Shown: positions 49,270 through 58,558, counted from the stretch's first letter. The stretch: 64,000 nt of DNA from Nitratireductor pacificus pht-3B (GCF_000300335.1 NZ_AMRM01000005.1:124001-188000); one strand, 5' to 3'. A program made the numbers and translations. The notes: generated from the sequence alone by a model not told the origin.

Positions 49270-49297
49270 CCGCCGGCCGCGAGGCGGGCGGTTTTTT
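49270..49297 (+). terminator. Rho-independent terminator after the tandem MFS genes
   Basis: CCGCCGGC and GCGGGCGG pair in an 8-bp stem with one mismatch around CGCGAG, followed directly by six Ts. It ends the MFS transcript on the plus strand and abuts the stop codon of the opposing ribB gene. Confidence 0.8.
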
Positions 49298-50392
49298 CTA
49301 CATAATGTCCGTGGAGGCGATCTCGATGCCAAAACCCTCGAGCCCGACATAGTGGCGCTCGCGCGAGGCCATCAGCTTGATGGACGAGATGCCGAGATCC
49401 TTCAGGATCTGGGCGCCCAGGCCGATCTCGCGCCACTCGCTCTCACGGCGCAACGCCTCGTCATGGTCCTCGCCGCCCGCCGGGCGGCGGCGGTTCTGGT
49501 GGGCGACGCCGACCGAGCCTTCCCGCAGATAGACGAGCACGCCGCGCCCGAGGCCCGCCATGCGCTGCATCGCCTCCCGCAAACGCTCCTCCCTGCCGAA
49601 CACGTCCGTCACCACGTCCTCGGTGTGCAGCCGGACGGGAATGTCCGCGCCATCCCGGATATCGCCGAAAACCACGGCCACATGCTGCATGGATTCCCAG
49701 GGAAGCGTGTAGGCATGGGCCTTCGCCGGGCCGCTCGGCGTGTCGATGTCGAAACTCGCCACCCGTTCCACCAGCGTTTCCTGACGCTGCCGGTAGGCGA
49801 TCAGGTCCGCGACGGAAACCTGCTTCAGCCCGTGGGTCCCGGCGAAGGCCGAAACCTGCGGGCCACGCATGACCGTGCCGTCGTCATTGACCAGCTCGCA
49901 GATGACGCCGACCGGCGGCAGGCCGGCGAGCCGGCACAGATCGACCGCCGCTTCCGTATGGCCGGAGCGCATCAGCACGCCGCCCTCGCGGGCGACCAGC
50001 GGGAAGATGTGGCCAGGGCGCACGAAATCGCCGGCGCCGACATTGGGATTGGCGAGGTTGCGCACGGTCAGCGTGCGGTCCTCGCCGGAAATGCCGGTCG
50101 TCGTGCCGTGCTTGAAATCGACGCTGACGGTGAAGGCCGTCGAATGCGGCGCATCGTTGTCGGCGACCATCGGCGCCAGGTTGAGGCGCTTGGCCTCCGA
50201 CTGAGGCATCGGCGCGCAAACGATGCCGCTCGTGTGGCGAACGATGAAGGCCATCTTCTCCGGCGTGCAATGCACCGCCGCGACGATCAGGTCGCCCTCG
50301 TTCTCGCGTCCGTCATCGTCCATGACCACGACGATCTCGCCGCGCTCGAAGGCGCGCAGGGCTTCGACGACCTTCTTCTGATCGTAGGGCAT
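49298..50392 (-). CDS. ribB: 3,4-dihydroxy-2-butanone 4-phosphate synthase with degenerate GTP cyclohydrolase II domain
   Basis: The 364-aa protein makes the four-carbon riboflavin precursor from ribulose 5-phosphate. The N-terminal domain is complete: DDDGRENEGDLIVAAVH, then FIVRHTSGIVCAPM and RSGHTEAAVDLCRLAG. The C-terminal half (from about residue 205) aligns with GTP cyclohydrolase II but lacks the three zinc cysteines: where active enzymes have a C-x10-C-x-C type loop, it reads HTEDVVTDVFGREERLREAM. GTP cyclohydrolase II activity is therefore unlikely. Similar RibB-X proteins are known. It follows aroC by 13 bases in the same transcript. Confidence 0.93.
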   Translation of the reverse strand: MPYDQKKVVEALRAFERGEIVVVMDDDGRENEGDLIVAAVHCTPEKMAFIVRHTSGIVCAPMPQSEAKRLNLAPMVADNDAPHSTAFTVSVDFKHGTTTGISGEDRTLTVRNLANPNVGAGDFVRPGHIFPLVAREGGVLMRSGHTEAAVDLCRLAGLPPVGVICELVNDDGTVMRGPQVSAFAGTHGLKQVSVADLIAYRQRQETLVERVASFDIDTPSGPAKAHAYTLPWESMQHVAVVFGDIRDGADIPVRLHTEDVVTDVFGREERLREAMQRMAGLGRGVLVYLREGSVGVAHQNRRRPAGGEDHDEALRRESEWREIGLGAQILKDLGISSIKLMASRERHYVGLEGFGIEIASTDIM

Positions 50393-50405
50393 CGGTGAAA
50401 CTCCG

Positions 50406-51506
50406 TTAGATACGGCCGGTCTGGCCGCGATGACGCAGATAATGGTCGGCGATGGCGCAGGCGAGCATCGCCTCGCCGATGGGAACGGCGCGGATGCCGA
50501 CGCAGGGGTCGTGCCGCCCCTTGGTCTGCACATCGACCTCGTTGCCGTCCTTGTCGACGCTCCGGCGCGGCGTCAGGATCGACGAGGTGGGCTTGACGGC
50601 AAAGCGCGCGACGATCGGCTCGCCGGTGGAGATGCCACCCAGAATGCCGCCGGCGTGGTTGCTCAGGAAATGCGGCCGGCCGTCATTGCCCATGCGCATC
50701 TCGTCGGCATTCTCCTCGCCGGTGATGCGGGCGGCCTCGAAGCCGTTGCCGATCTCGACGCCCTTGACCGCGTTGATCGACATCAGGTTGGCGCAGATCT
50801 CCTGGTCGAGCTTGGCATAGATCGGCGCGCCGAGACCCGCCGGCACACCCTCGGCCACCAACTCGATCACGGCGCCGACGGAGGAACCGGCCTTGCGGAT
50901 GCCGTCCAGATAGTCGGCGAAGACCGGCACGGATTGCGGGTCGGGCGTGAAGAACGGGTTTTCCGCATCGCCGATGAAATCCCAGTCCCAGTTGGCCCGG
51001 TCGATCTCCTTGTCGCCCATGGCGACGAGCGCGCCGCGCACCTGCATCCCGGGCACGATCTTGCGGGCGAGCGCGCCGGCGGCAACCCGTGTCGCCGTCT
51101 CGCGCGCCGAGGACCGGCCGCCGCCGCGATAGTCGCGCAGCCCGTATTTGGTCTCGTAGGTGAAATCGGCATGACCCGGCCGGAACCGCCGGGCGATCTC
51201 GCCATAGTCCTTCGAGCGCTGGTCGACATTCTCGATCAGCATCGAGATCGGCGTGCCAGTGGTGACCAGCGTCTCGCCGTCCTCGTCCGGCAGGACACCG
51301 GACAGGATGCGCACCTCGTCGGGCTCGCGGCGCTGGGTGACGAAGCGGGACTGGCCGGGCCTGCGCTTGTCGAGATCGGCCTGGATCTCGGCCTGCGTGA
51401 AGCGGATGCCGGGCGGGCAACCATCGATGACGCAGCCGATCGCCGGCCCGTGGCTCTCGCCCCAGGTGGTGACGCGGAACAGGTGGCCAAAGGTGTTGTG
51501 CGACAT
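50406..51506 (-). CDS. aroC: Chorismate synthase
   Basis: This flavin-dependent lyase makes chorismate, the branch point for aromatic amino acids. The 366-aa protein has the three family signatures: [18 protein letters not shown] at the start, [20 protein letters not shown] near the middle, and [18 protein letters not shown] near the end. Catalytic His and Asp residues are in these stretches. The length is normal. It is the first gene of an aroC-ribB pair, and divergent from the DUF1344 gene with 320 bases between. Confidence 0.97.
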   Translation of the reverse strand: MSHNTFGHLFRVTTWGESHGPAIGCVIDGCPPGIRFTQAEIQADLDKRRPGQSRFVTQRREPDEVRILSGVLPDEDGETLVTTGTPISMLIENVDQRSKDYGEIARRFRPGHADFTYETKYGLRDYRGGGRSSARETATRVAAGALARKIVPGMQVRGALVAMGDKEIDRANWDWDFIGDAENPFFTPDPQSVPVFADYLDGIRKAGSSVGAVIELVAEGVPAGLGAPIYAKLDQEICANLMSINAVKGVEIGNGFEAARITGEENADEMRMGNDGRPHFLSNHAGGILGGISTGEPIVARFAVKPTSSILTPRRSVDKDGNEVDVQTKGRHDPCVGIRAVPIGEAMLACAIADHYLRHRGQTGRI

Positions 51507-51828
51507 GAACGAGCATCCAGCAGGCGGGGTTTTCGGTAGCCAGCCGACCGGCCAGGCCCGATTGCCCTGCTTCTATTGGCCTTTCCGCGCGCGGTCAAAC
51601 CGGATTACGTCCCGCAGACCGCCATCAGCCGCCCTGTGGCACAGGCCGTCCCGGCTTCGTCGCGACCATGATCTTTCCCGTTGCGAGACGTGATCGCCGG
51701 GGAAGGGAAGGCAGGGCGCAAATCCCCACGCCCAGCGTTAGTTTTGACACATTTCAATTATCCTATAGGAGTTAGTGATTCCGCGCTTTGGGCGCTTGAC
51801 GCTGAAGCCAAATCCAAAGAGGTTCCGA
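51507..51828. promoter_or_regulatory. Divergent non-coding region between aroC and the DUF1344 gene
   Basis: About 320 bases without a supported gene. A perfect -35-like TTGACA (51744-51749) followed 14 bases later by TATAGG points towards the DUF1344 gene, but the spacing is short. An AGGAG at 51767 precedes an in-frame GTG by only three bases; I consider the ATG at 51829 the real start. The rest shows nothing recognisable. Confidence 0.35.
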
Positions 51829-52077
51829 ATGCGCAAGCTTGCAGCAGCACTCGCCTTATGTGCCTTCGCCTTTCCGGCGCTCGCCGCCGATGCGGAAGGC
51901 AAGATCACGAAGATCGACCAGGAGAACCTGACGATCACGCTAGAGAACGGCCAGACCTACAAACTGCCGACGGAAATGGACGTCTCGGTGATCGAGCAGG
52001 GCATGGACGTGGTGGTCGCCTATCGCGAGGTCGAGAACGGCGTGAAACAGATCACGGATATGTTGCTTCCGGAATAG
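51829..52077 (+). CDS. DUF1344 periplasmic small protein
   Basis: The 82-aa protein has a signal peptide (MRKLAAALALCAFAFPALAA) and a single compact domain, AEGKITKIDQENLTITLENG, then QTYKLPTEMDVSVIEQGMDV. This matches DUF1344 of Rhizobiales, a small periplasmic beta-barrel-like domain of unknown function. GAGG lies six bases before the ATG. It stands alone with its own promoter region and converges on a histidine phosphatase gene. A stem-loop lies between the two ends. Confidence 0.88.
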   Translation: MRKLAAALALCAFAFPALAADAEGKITKIDQENLTITLENGQTYKLPTEMDVSVIEQGMDVVVAYREVENGVKQITDMLLPE

Positions 52078-52125
52078 AAGCTAGGCCATTCATCCTCTCG
52101 AGGAAGCGCCGCCCCGATCTTCCCG

Positions 52126-52147
52126 TTCTCCGCGCTCAAGCGGAGAA
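52126..52147. other. Stem-loop between the DUF1344 and histidine phosphatase genes
   Basis: TTCTCCGC and GCGGAGAA form a perfect 8-bp stem around GCTCAA between two convergent genes. No long T-run follows on either strand, so it is a weak terminator or an RNA 3'-end stabiliser. Confidence 0.5.
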
Positions 52148-52173
52148 TCAGCGATCCCCGGCTGCAAGATGCT

Positions 52174-52761
52174 TCAAAGCCACTCGGCCCGGCCGTCCCG
52201 AAGCCGCAGGAACCGGTCCTGCGGAATCTCGTGGCCGGACGCCTCGTCCGACGACACCAAACCGTTCAGGTAGAGCAGCGCGCGCATCACGCCGCCATGG
52301 GTCACGCACACCGTCGGCTGTCGCACTTCGTCAAGCCAGGTCTTCACGCGCACGGCCAGCATCTCGTAGCTCTCGGCTTCTCCGCCGGGTGGCACGAACC
52401 GCCATTTGTCCGTCGAGCGCGCCGCAGTGCTGCCCGGCGTTGCGGCTTCCAGTTCCTTGTAGGTCAGGCCCTGCCAGTCGCCGAAATGCAGCTCCATCAG
52501 CCGGGGATCGGTGCGGTAGCCCGCAGGATCGAGCCCCATCCCCGCACGCACCCGCTCCATCGTCTCACGCGTCCGCCGCAGCGGGCTGCATACGAAGTCG
52601 AAACCCGATGCGTCGCCCAGCAGTTCCGCCAGCCGCTCGCCGTTGCGATCGGCCTGTGCCCTGCCGACGGCATTGATGTCCTTGTCGGCCCGGCCCTGGA
52701 GACGCTCCTCCGCATTCCAGTCGGTCTGCCCGTGGCGAATGATGTACAGGAGTGGAAGCAA
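52174..52761 (-). CDS. Histidine phosphatase family protein
   Basis: The 195-aa protein has the phosphoglycerate mutase-like catalytic motif RHGQTDWNAEERLQG, in which His9 is phosphorylated. Further conserved residues are in CSPLRRTRETMERV (Arg) and VTHGGVMRALLYL (second His). Lengths and motifs fit the cofactor-dependent phosphatase branch, whose substrates include sugar phosphates and alpha-ribazole phosphate. None can be chosen. It lies 13 bases after fabI in the same direction, a pairing common in Rhizobiales. Confidence 0.93.
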   Translation of the reverse strand: MLPLLYIIRHGQTDWNAEERLQGRADKDINAVGRAQADRNGERLAELLGDASGFDFVCSPLRRTRETMERVRAGMGLDPAGYRTDPRLMELHFGDWQGLTYKELEAATPGSTAARSTDKWRFVPPGGEAESYEMLAVRVKTWLDEVRQPTVCVTHGGVMRALLYLNGLVSSDEASGHEIPQDRFLRLRDGRAEWL

Positions 52762-52774
52762 GATGCGGCCGCTT

Positions 52775-53593
52775 CTATTCCGTCACGACGGAGATGTCCG
52801 GTGCATCGACGGCCTTCATGCCGACCACGTGGTAGCCCGAATCCACATGCAGCACCTCGCCGGTGACCCCGCGCGACAGATGCGACAGCATGTAGAGGCC
52901 CGAATCCCCTACCTCGTCCGTGGTGACGACGCGCTTCAGCGGCGAGTTGTACTCGTTCCAGCGCAGGATGTAGCGGAAGTCGCCGATGCCGGAGGCAGCC
53001 AGCGTCTTGATCGGACCGGCCGAAATGGCATTGACGCGGATGTTGCTGCCGCCGAGATCGACCGCCAGATAACGCACGCTCGCCTCGAGCGCTGCCTTGG
53101 CGACGCCCATCACGTTGTAATGCGGCATCACCTTCTCGGCGCCGTAGTAGGTCAACGTCAGGATCGAGCCGCCATCGGTCATCAGCGGCTCGGCGCGCTT
53201 GGCCACCGCCGTCAGCGAATAGACCGAGACGTCCATGGTGCGCAGGAAATTGTCGCGCGTCGTTTCGACATAGCGGCCGGTCAGTTCGTCCTTGTCGGAA
53301 AAGGCGACTGCATGGACGAGGAAGTCCAGCCTGCCCCACTTCTCCTCGATCGTCCTAAACACCGCATCGACGCTGTCCATGTCGGTCACGTCGCAATGGC
53401 CGGCGACGATCGCGCCCAGCTCTTCGGCCAGCGGTTCGACGCGCTTCTTCAGGGCATCGCCCTGATAGGTCAGGGCCAGTTCCGCGCCTTCCGCCGCGCA
53501 CGCCTTGGCAATGCCCCAGGCGATCGAGCGATTGTTGGCAACCCCCAGAACGAGGCCGCGCTTTCCGGCCATCAGGCCATTGCCGTTTGCCAT
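52775..53593 (-). CDS. fabI: Enoyl-[acyl-carrier-protein] reductase (NADH)
   Basis: FabI reduces enoyl-ACP in the last step of each fatty acid elongation round. The 272-aa protein has the short-chain dehydrogenase fold with NAD loop GVANNRSIAWGIAKA near the start. The catalytic Tyr and Lys lie in YYGAEKVMPHYNVMGVAKAA, with the spacing of FabI rather than of FabG. The triclosan-target region (AISAGPIKTLAASGI) is present. The ATG chosen gives MANGNGLMAGKRG; a slightly earlier in-frame ATG would add 11 residues. A histidine phosphatase follows. Confidence 0.96.
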   Translation of the reverse strand: MANGNGLMAGKRGLVLGVANNRSIAWGIAKACAAEGAELALTYQGDALKKRVEPLAEELGAIVAGHCDVTDMDSVDAVFRTIEEKWGRLDFLVHAVAFSDKDELTGRYVETTRDNFLRTMDVSVYSLTAVAKRAEPLMTDGGSILTLTYYGAEKVMPHYNVMGVAKAALEASVRYLAVDLGGSNIRVNAISAGPIKTLAASGIGDFRYILRWNEYNSPLKRVVTTDEVGDSGLYMLSHLSRGVTGEVLHVDSGYHVVGMKAVDAPDISVVTE

Positions 53594-53747
53594 GGAATGG
53601 TTCTCCGAAATCTCCTGCAGAAGCACACGGCGCCGATCCGGCAGCGCAGCGCTTCTTCACTCCGTATCCCTGCATCCGCGGGCGAGGCGATTCCCCCGCC
53701 GGCGATGCTACAAGCCGGCAGCCCTATCGCATAGCCCAGTGGCCGCA

Positions 53748-54677
53748 TCAAGCGGATTGGCGGAACAAAGCCTCCAGAGCGGGGTCGCCGCCGTCGGGCA
53801 ACATGATCTGCACATGGGCGTAGAGGTCGCCATTCCCCTCCGTCTTGCGCGGCAATCCACGCCCCTTAACCCGCAGCGTGCGGTCGGAACTCGACCAGGC
53901 CGGCACCGTCACGGCAAGCTTGCCGGTCGGGGTCTCCACCGCCACCTTGGCGCCCAGAACGGCGTCGCGCAGGCTGACCGGCAGATCGACATGCAGGTCC
54001 CGGCCCTCGATCCTGTAGCGCGGGTGTTTTCTGAAGCGCAGCTTGACCAGGGCATCGCCGCGTTCGCCGAACGGTGTCTCGTCGCCCTGCCCCTTCAGGC
54101 GGATCGTCTGGCCATCCTCGACATAGTGCGGCAGCTTGACGGCGATGCGGCGGCCACCGGGGAAAACGGCGGTCACCTTCGCGGCCTGGGCCACATCCTC
54201 GATATCGATGTCGAGCGTGGCGTTGAGATCGCCCATGCCGCTCGGACGCCCGCCGCCGGGCTGGCGGGACCGGCCGCCACCCTGCGAGAAGGCCTGGCCG
54301 AAGATCTCGCTGAAAATATCCGCGCCGCCGAAGCCCGCGCCATCGGCGCCGCCCGTGCGGAACTCGAAATGCTGCGCGCCCGGGCCGCCGCGGGCGGAAC
54401 GGCGGAAGCCGGCGAAGGGATCGCCGCCGGCGCCCTCAAATCCCTGGAAGCGCGGCTTGCCCTCGGCGTCGATCTCACCACGGTCGAAAGCCCCGCGCTT
54501 TTTCTCGTCGCCGAGAATCTCGTAGGCTTGGCCGATCTCGTTGAAACGTTCCTTGGCCTTCGGATCGTCCGGCTGCTGATCGGGATGATACTTCTTCGCC
54601 AGCTTGCGATAAGCCGATTTGATGTCCTTGGCCGGGGCATTCTTCGCCACACCGAGTATGTCGTATGGATCGCGCAT
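53748..54677 (-). CDS. DnaJ-like co-chaperone (CbpA type)
   Basis: The 309-aa protein has an N-terminal J-domain, [20 protein letters not shown] with KKYHPDQQ holding the HPD motif that activates DnaK. A glycine- and phenylalanine-rich linker follows (about 85-150), then the two substrate-binding beta domains. The zinc-finger of classical DnaJ is absent, as in CbpA-type proteins. The ATG chosen gives MRDPYDILG. It lies downstream of the lipoprotein gene and upstream of fabI; the neighbourhood (pdxH, this gene, fabI) is typical for Rhizobiales. Confidence 0.95.
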   Translation of the reverse strand: MRDPYDILGVAKNAPAKDIKSAYRKLAKKYHPDQQPDDPKAKERFNEIGQAYEILGDEKKRGAFDRGEIDAEGKPRFQGFEGAGGDPFAGFRRSARGGPGAQHFEFRTGGADGAGFGGADIFSEIFGQAFSQGGGRSRQPGGGRPSGMGDLNATLDIDIEDVAQAAKVTAVFPGGRRIAVKLPHYVEDGQTIRLKGQGDETPFGERGDALVKLRFRKHPRYRIEGRDLHVDLPVSLRDAVLGAKVAVETPTGKLAVTVPAWSSSDRTLRVKGRGLPRKTEGNGDLYAHVQIMLPDGGDPALEALFRQSA

Positions 54678-54795
54678 CTGCTGCTCTGTCGCTGACCGTC
54701 GCATGTCGGACGGCAAGAAGGTCGTGAAAACGGGATATCGCCCATAATATGCGGTCGGCTAGGAAGAAATTCCAGACCGAGCGGCATGTTCGGCC

Positions 54796-55251
54796 CTATA
54801 GAGGCGCAAATCCGTGGATTTGCCAACCGTCGGTGCCGGCGGCACAGAATTCTCCCCGGTAAAGGCCGACCCCGTCGAAGCTCTCGCGGGTGGTGACGAA
54901 GGTGCGGCAGACATCCCCCGGACCGCCGGCGAGATGCGTTACCGCGCCGCGCGCGCCGCTCTCGGGATCGTTCCATGCGAGTGGCATCGGGACCGCATCA
55001 TCGGCGCTGGCCCCGGCAAGCGCCGCCATAAGGGCCGGCGTTCCGGAAATGGCGGGAGAAGGAGAGGTCTTCGGCACGGCCGGGGGAATCGCGCCGGTCA
55101 CCATCGTGCGGTCCACATCCTGCCGCCCGAGATCCAGTGCACCCGTCGTGCAGCCAGCCATGAGCGGCAGCAGGGACAGCAACACGACGCTGCCCGGAAA
55201 ACGCAGACCCAAGGCTCTGCCCCAAACTGGCGCTTGCGTTGCCCCCGGCAA
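54796..55251 (-). CDS. RT0821/Lpp0805-like surface lipoprotein
   Basis: The 151-aa protein has a hydrophobic signal with lipobox LMAGC, then a low-complexity Pro/Ala region. The C-terminal domain has [20 protein letters not shown], then [15 protein letters not shown] and LYRGEFC. This arrangement fits the RT0821/Lpp0805 family of surface lipoproteins, whose role is unknown. The start is uncertain: the TTG at 55251 is used here, and another TTG 13 codons later would still give a signal peptide. It is divergent from pdxH, with 24 bases between the starts. Confidence 0.78.
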   Translation of the reverse strand: MPGATQAPVWGRALGLRFPGSVVLLSLLPLMAGCTTGALDLGRQDVDRTMVTGAIPPAVPKTSPSPAISGTPALMAALAGASADDAVPMPLAWNDPESGARGAVTHLAGGPGDVCRTFVTTRESFDGVGLYRGEFCAAGTDGWQIHGFAPL

Positions 55252-55275
55252 TCGGCATGCTCCCCGTACGATTCA

Positions 55276-55911
55276 ATGATCCAGGCATTCATCATGATTG
55301 ACGACAGGTTAAAATCCGGTGACTTCACGGAGCGCAACGAGCCTTACCGGCTGTTTGCCGAGTGGCTGGAGGATGCCGGACAGTCGGAGCCGAACGACCC
55401 CAACGCGGTGGCGCTCGCGACCGTCGATCCGGAGGGCCTGCCGAATGTGCGCATGGTGCTCCTGAAGGGGTTCGACGAGCGCGGCTTCGTCTTCTACACC
55501 AATTTCGAAAGCGCCAAGGGCCGCGAACTCCTGTCGGGGGGCAAGGCGGCCATGTGTTTCCACTGGAAGAGCCTGCGGCGCCAGGTGCGGGTGCGCGGCC
55601 CCGTCGAGCAGGTCAGCGACGAAGAGGCCGACGCCTACTATGCCTCCCGGCCGCGCGGGAGCCGCATCGGCGCCTGGGCATCGAAACAGTCGCGCCCGCT
55701 CGAAAGCCGATTCGCGCTGGAGAAGGCGGTCGCCGAATACACGGCGAGATATGCCGTCGGGACGATCCCGCGCCCGGCCTACTGGTCAGGCTTCCGCATC
55801 CTGCCGCAGACCATCGAATTCTGGCACGACCGCCCCTTCCGCCTGCACGACCGCGTCGTGTTCAGCCGCGGCGAGGACGGTGGATGGCGGACGGAGCGGC
55901 TTTATCCGTAG
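55276..55911 (+). CDS. pdxH: Pyridoxamine 5'-phosphate oxidase
   Basis: PdxH oxidises pyridoxamine or pyridoxine 5'-phosphate to the cofactor PLP, using FMN. The 211-aa protein has [20 protein letters not shown] at the start, then [19 protein letters not shown] for FMN binding. It ends with [17 protein letters not shown] and WRTERLYP, the family signature. The start may be the ATG at 55276 or one six codons later; neither has a clear ribosome site. It is divergent from the lipoprotein gene and converges on an enoyl-CoA hydratase gene. Confidence 0.96.
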   Translation: MIQAFIMIDDRLKSGDFTERNEPYRLFAEWLEDAGQSEPNDPNAVALATVDPEGLPNVRMVLLKGFDERGFVFYTNFESAKGRELLSGGKAAMCFHWKSLRRQVRVRGPVEQVSDEEADAYYASRPRGSRIGAWASKQSRPLESRFALEKAVAEYTARYAVGTIPRPAYWSGFRILPQTIEFWHDRPFRLHDRVVFSRGEDGGWRTERLYP

Positions 55912-55927
55912 AGCGCGGTGCCCCGAG

Positions 55928-56680
55928 CTATTTCCGGCTCATGAAGGCCATGAATGCCTGGCGTGCCTCGTCCGACTTGAGGCGCGCGCGAAAATGCGTG
56001 GCCTCCTCCTGAATGCGCGCGACGACCGCCTCGCGCGGACCGCGAATGAGGTCGCGGGCGATGCGCAGCGCTTCTGGCGGCTTGGCGGCCAGCGCTTCGG
56101 CTGCCGCGAAGACGGCGCCTTCGAGCGCATCGGGCTCGACCACGGCGTGGATCAGGCCTGCGGTTTTAGCCTCCGCGGCCGGCAGACCCTGCCCCAGCGC
56201 CAGAAGGGCAAAGGCGCGCTGGTGACCGAGGATCATCGGCGCGATCAGGCTGGAACCGGCCTCCGGCACGAGGCCGAGATCGACGAACGGCGTCGAGAAG
56301 ACCGTGCCGGGCGTCGCCAGAGTCAGGTCGCAGTGCAGGTGGATCGTCGTACCGATGCCGACGGCGATCCCGTCCACGCCCGAGACGAGCGGCTTTTCGG
56401 CATTGGCGAGCGCCAGAAGGAAGTCATAGACCTCCTGCCCGCCCTCTCCGCCGGTCGCAACCGCGAGAAAATCGGCCAGGTCGTTGCCGGCCGAGAAGAC
56501 GCCCTCGCGTCCCAGGATCACATGGCAGCGGACCTCATCGTCGGCGTCGCCGGCCTTGAGCGCCGCCGCCATCGCCGCATACATGGCGCGGGTGATCGCA
56601 TTCTTCTTCTCGGGCCGGTTGAGCCGGATCACCTGCAGAGCGCCGCGCCGCTCGGTCGTCACATGGTCGTTCACCGCCAT
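55928..56680 (-). CDS. Enoyl-CoA hydratase/isomerase family protein
   Basis: The 250-aa crotonase-fold protein begins LQVIRLNRPEKKNAITRAMY and has the oxyanion-hole parts GREGVFSAGNDLADF and VSGVDGIAVGIGTTIHLHCD. The Glu/Asp pair needed for hydration is not obvious: the first Glu position is Gly-like, while Asp/Glu-x in PFVDLGLVPEAGSS may serve isomerase chemistry. Substrate is unknown; lipid beta-oxidation or an isomerisation step is likely. It follows the acyl-CoA dehydrogenase gene by 15 bases, in one transcript. Confidence 0.9.
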   Translation of the reverse strand: MAVNDHVTTERRGALQVIRLNRPEKKNAITRAMYAAMAAALKAGDADDEVRCHVILGREGVFSAGNDLADFLAVATGGEGGQEVYDFLLALANAEKPLVSGVDGIAVGIGTTIHLHCDLTLATPGTVFSTPFVDLGLVPEAGSSLIAPMILGHQRAFALLALGQGLPAAEAKTAGLIHAVVEPDALEGAVFAAAEALAAKPPEALRIARDLIRGPREAVVARIQEEATHFRARLKSDEARQAFMAFMSRK

Positions 56681-56695
56681 CTCCTCCTGACGCGC

Positions 56696-58480
56696 CTAGT
56701 TTCCGAGAACCGCTTCAGCAGCGGCAATCAGGCTGTCCGCGCCGCCGACGACGCGCTCTTTCAGCACCGTGGTTTCGCCCAGCAGGTTTTCCGCCATGAA
56801 GCGGACGAGCAGCGCGCGGCCCGGATCGTCGTTTCCGGCCACGGCGCGCGCGTTGAAGATCGTGCCGATAGTCAGGGCGAACAGCCGCAGATAGGGCGTC
56901 GCTCCGGCGAGCGCGGTTTCAACCCCGCCTTCACCGGCGGTTTTCATCAGGAACGCCGTCGCCGCTTCCAGATCGTCGAGGGCTGCGGCGGTCCGTTCCG
57001 CCGTGGCGCCAAGCCGTTCATTGCCGCTTTCCGCGATGGCCTTCTGGTCGGCGCGCAGTCCGGCGAGGAATGCGGCGATCGCCTCGCCGCCCTGCAGGGG
57101 CAGTTTGCGCATCACGAGATCGATGGCCTGAATGCCGTTGGTGCCCTCGTAGATCGGCGCGATCCGGGCATCGCGATAAAACACCGCCGCGCCCGTCTCC
57201 TCGATATAGCCCATGCCGCCATGTACCTGAACGCCCAGCGAGGCCACCTCGACGCCGATATCCGTCGAGAACGCCTTGGCCATCGGCGTCAGGATGTCGG
57301 CGCGCGCCTGCCAGGTTTTTGCCTCATCGCCCTCCGCGATGCGCGCCATGTCGATGGCATGGGCACAGCAATAGGCGATGGCCCGCGCCATCTGCGTCTT
57401 CGCCTTCATCGTGAGCAGCATGCGCTGGATGTCCGGATGGCCGACGATGGGGCTCATGCTGTCCCCCGCCCCCCCCGAGGCGCCCGGCGCGCGGCCCTGC
57501 CGGCGCTCATGGGCATAGGCCAGCGCGCGTTGCGTCGCTGCCTCGGCGATGCCGACGCCCTGCATGCCGACAGCCAGGCGCGCATTGTTCATCATTGTGA
57601 ACATGCAGGCCAGACCCCGGTTCTCCTCGCCGATCAGCCAGCCGATGGCGCCCGGCGCATCGCCGAACTTTCCGTCGCCATAGATCATGGTGCAGGTCGG
57701 CGAAGCGTGAATGCCGAGCTTGTGCTCGAGCGAGGCGCAGAACACGTCGTTGCGTGCGCCCGGCGAGCCGTCTTCGTTGACCAGAAACTTGGGCACCAGG
57801 AACAGCGACAGTCCGCGGGTTCCCGCCGGCGCATCCGGCAGGCGCGCCAGAACCAGGTGCACGATGTTGTCGGTGAAATCGTGCTCGCCATAGGTGATGA
57901 AGATCTTCTGACCGAAAATCCGGTAGGTGCCGTCGCCCGCCGGCTCGGCGCGCGCCTTCAGCGCGTTGAGGTCGGAGCCGGCCTGCGGCTCGGTCAGGTT
58001 CATCGTCCCCATCCACTCGCCGGAAACGAGCTTTTCCAGATAGGCCGCCTGCAGTTCGGGCGTCGCGTGCCTGTCGAGCGCCTCGATGGCGCCGATGGTC
58101 AGCGTCGGGCCGATGGCGAACGCCATCGAACCGGAGTTCCACATCTCGATCGCGGCGACGGCCAAGAGGGTCGGCAGGCCCTGACCGCCGAATTCCTCGG
58201 GCGCCGAGAGACCGTTCCACCCGCCTTCGCACCAGCGGCGGTAGAGATCGGCCCAGCCGGGCGGCGTGGTCACCGCGCCGTCCTCGAGCACGGCGCCCTT
58301 CTCATCGCCGATCCTGGCGAGCGGCGCGATCTCCTCGGCGGCGAAACGTCCAGCCTCGCCCAGAATGGCGTCGACGAGATCGTCGGAAAGGTCGCCGAAG
58401 CGGCCGGCCTCCAGATCGGAGGCGAAACCCGTCACATGCTTGAGGGTGAAGGCGATTTCATCGACCGGCGCACTATACAT
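56696..58480 (-). CDS. Acyl-CoA dehydrogenase (DmdC-like)
   Basis: The 594-aa flavoenzyme is longer than typical short-chain dehydrogenases. It begins MYSAPVDEIAFTLKHVTGF and has the FAD stretches MNLTEPQAGSDL and IFGQKIFITYGEHD. The catalytic Glu is in PIYEGTNGIQAIDL. A C-terminal extension follows (from about residue 460), as in DmdC (3-methylmercaptopropionyl-CoA dehydrogenase) and related enzymes. The substrate cannot be set: DMSP breakdown or general fatty acid oxidation are both possible. AGGAGG precedes the ATG. An enoyl-CoA hydratase follows. Confidence 0.93.
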   Translation of the reverse strand: MYSAPVDEIAFTLKHVTGFASDLEAGRFGDLSDDLVDAILGEAGRFAAEEIAPLARIGDEKGAVLEDGAVTTPPGWADLYRRWCEGGWNGLSAPEEFGGQGLPTLLAVAAIEMWNSGSMAFAIGPTLTIGAIEALDRHATPELQAAYLEKLVSGEWMGTMNLTEPQAGSDLNALKARAEPAGDGTYRIFGQKIFITYGEHDFTDNIVHLVLARLPDAPAGTRGLSLFLVPKFLVNEDGSPGARNDVFCASLEHKLGIHASPTCTMIYGDGKFGDAPGAIGWLIGEENRGLACMFTMMNNARLAVGMQGVGIAEAATQRALAYAHERRQGRAPGASGGAGDSMSPIVGHPDIQRMLLTMKAKTQMARAIAYCCAHAIDMARIAEGDEAKTWQARADILTPMAKAFSTDIGVEVASLGVQVHGGMGYIEETGAAVFYRDARIAPIYEGTNGIQAIDLVMRKLPLQGGEAIAAFLAGLRADQKAIAESGNERLGATAERTAAALDDLEAATAFLMKTAGEGGVETALAGATPYLRLFALTIGTIFNARAVAGNDDPGRALLVRFMAENLLGETTVLKERVVGGADSLIAAAEAVLGN

Positions 58481-58558
58481 GCTGTTCTCCTCCTGGCTGC
58501 GTCAGCGAACCTGAACCGGTTCATCGTCTCACGGAAACCCTGGCCCGCTCCACCCTCC

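Noticed and set aside
50393-50405. FMN riboswitch ahead of ribB
   Set aside because: Only 13 bases separate aroC and ribB, and nothing in the aroC upstream DNA resembles the conserved FMN riboswitch core.
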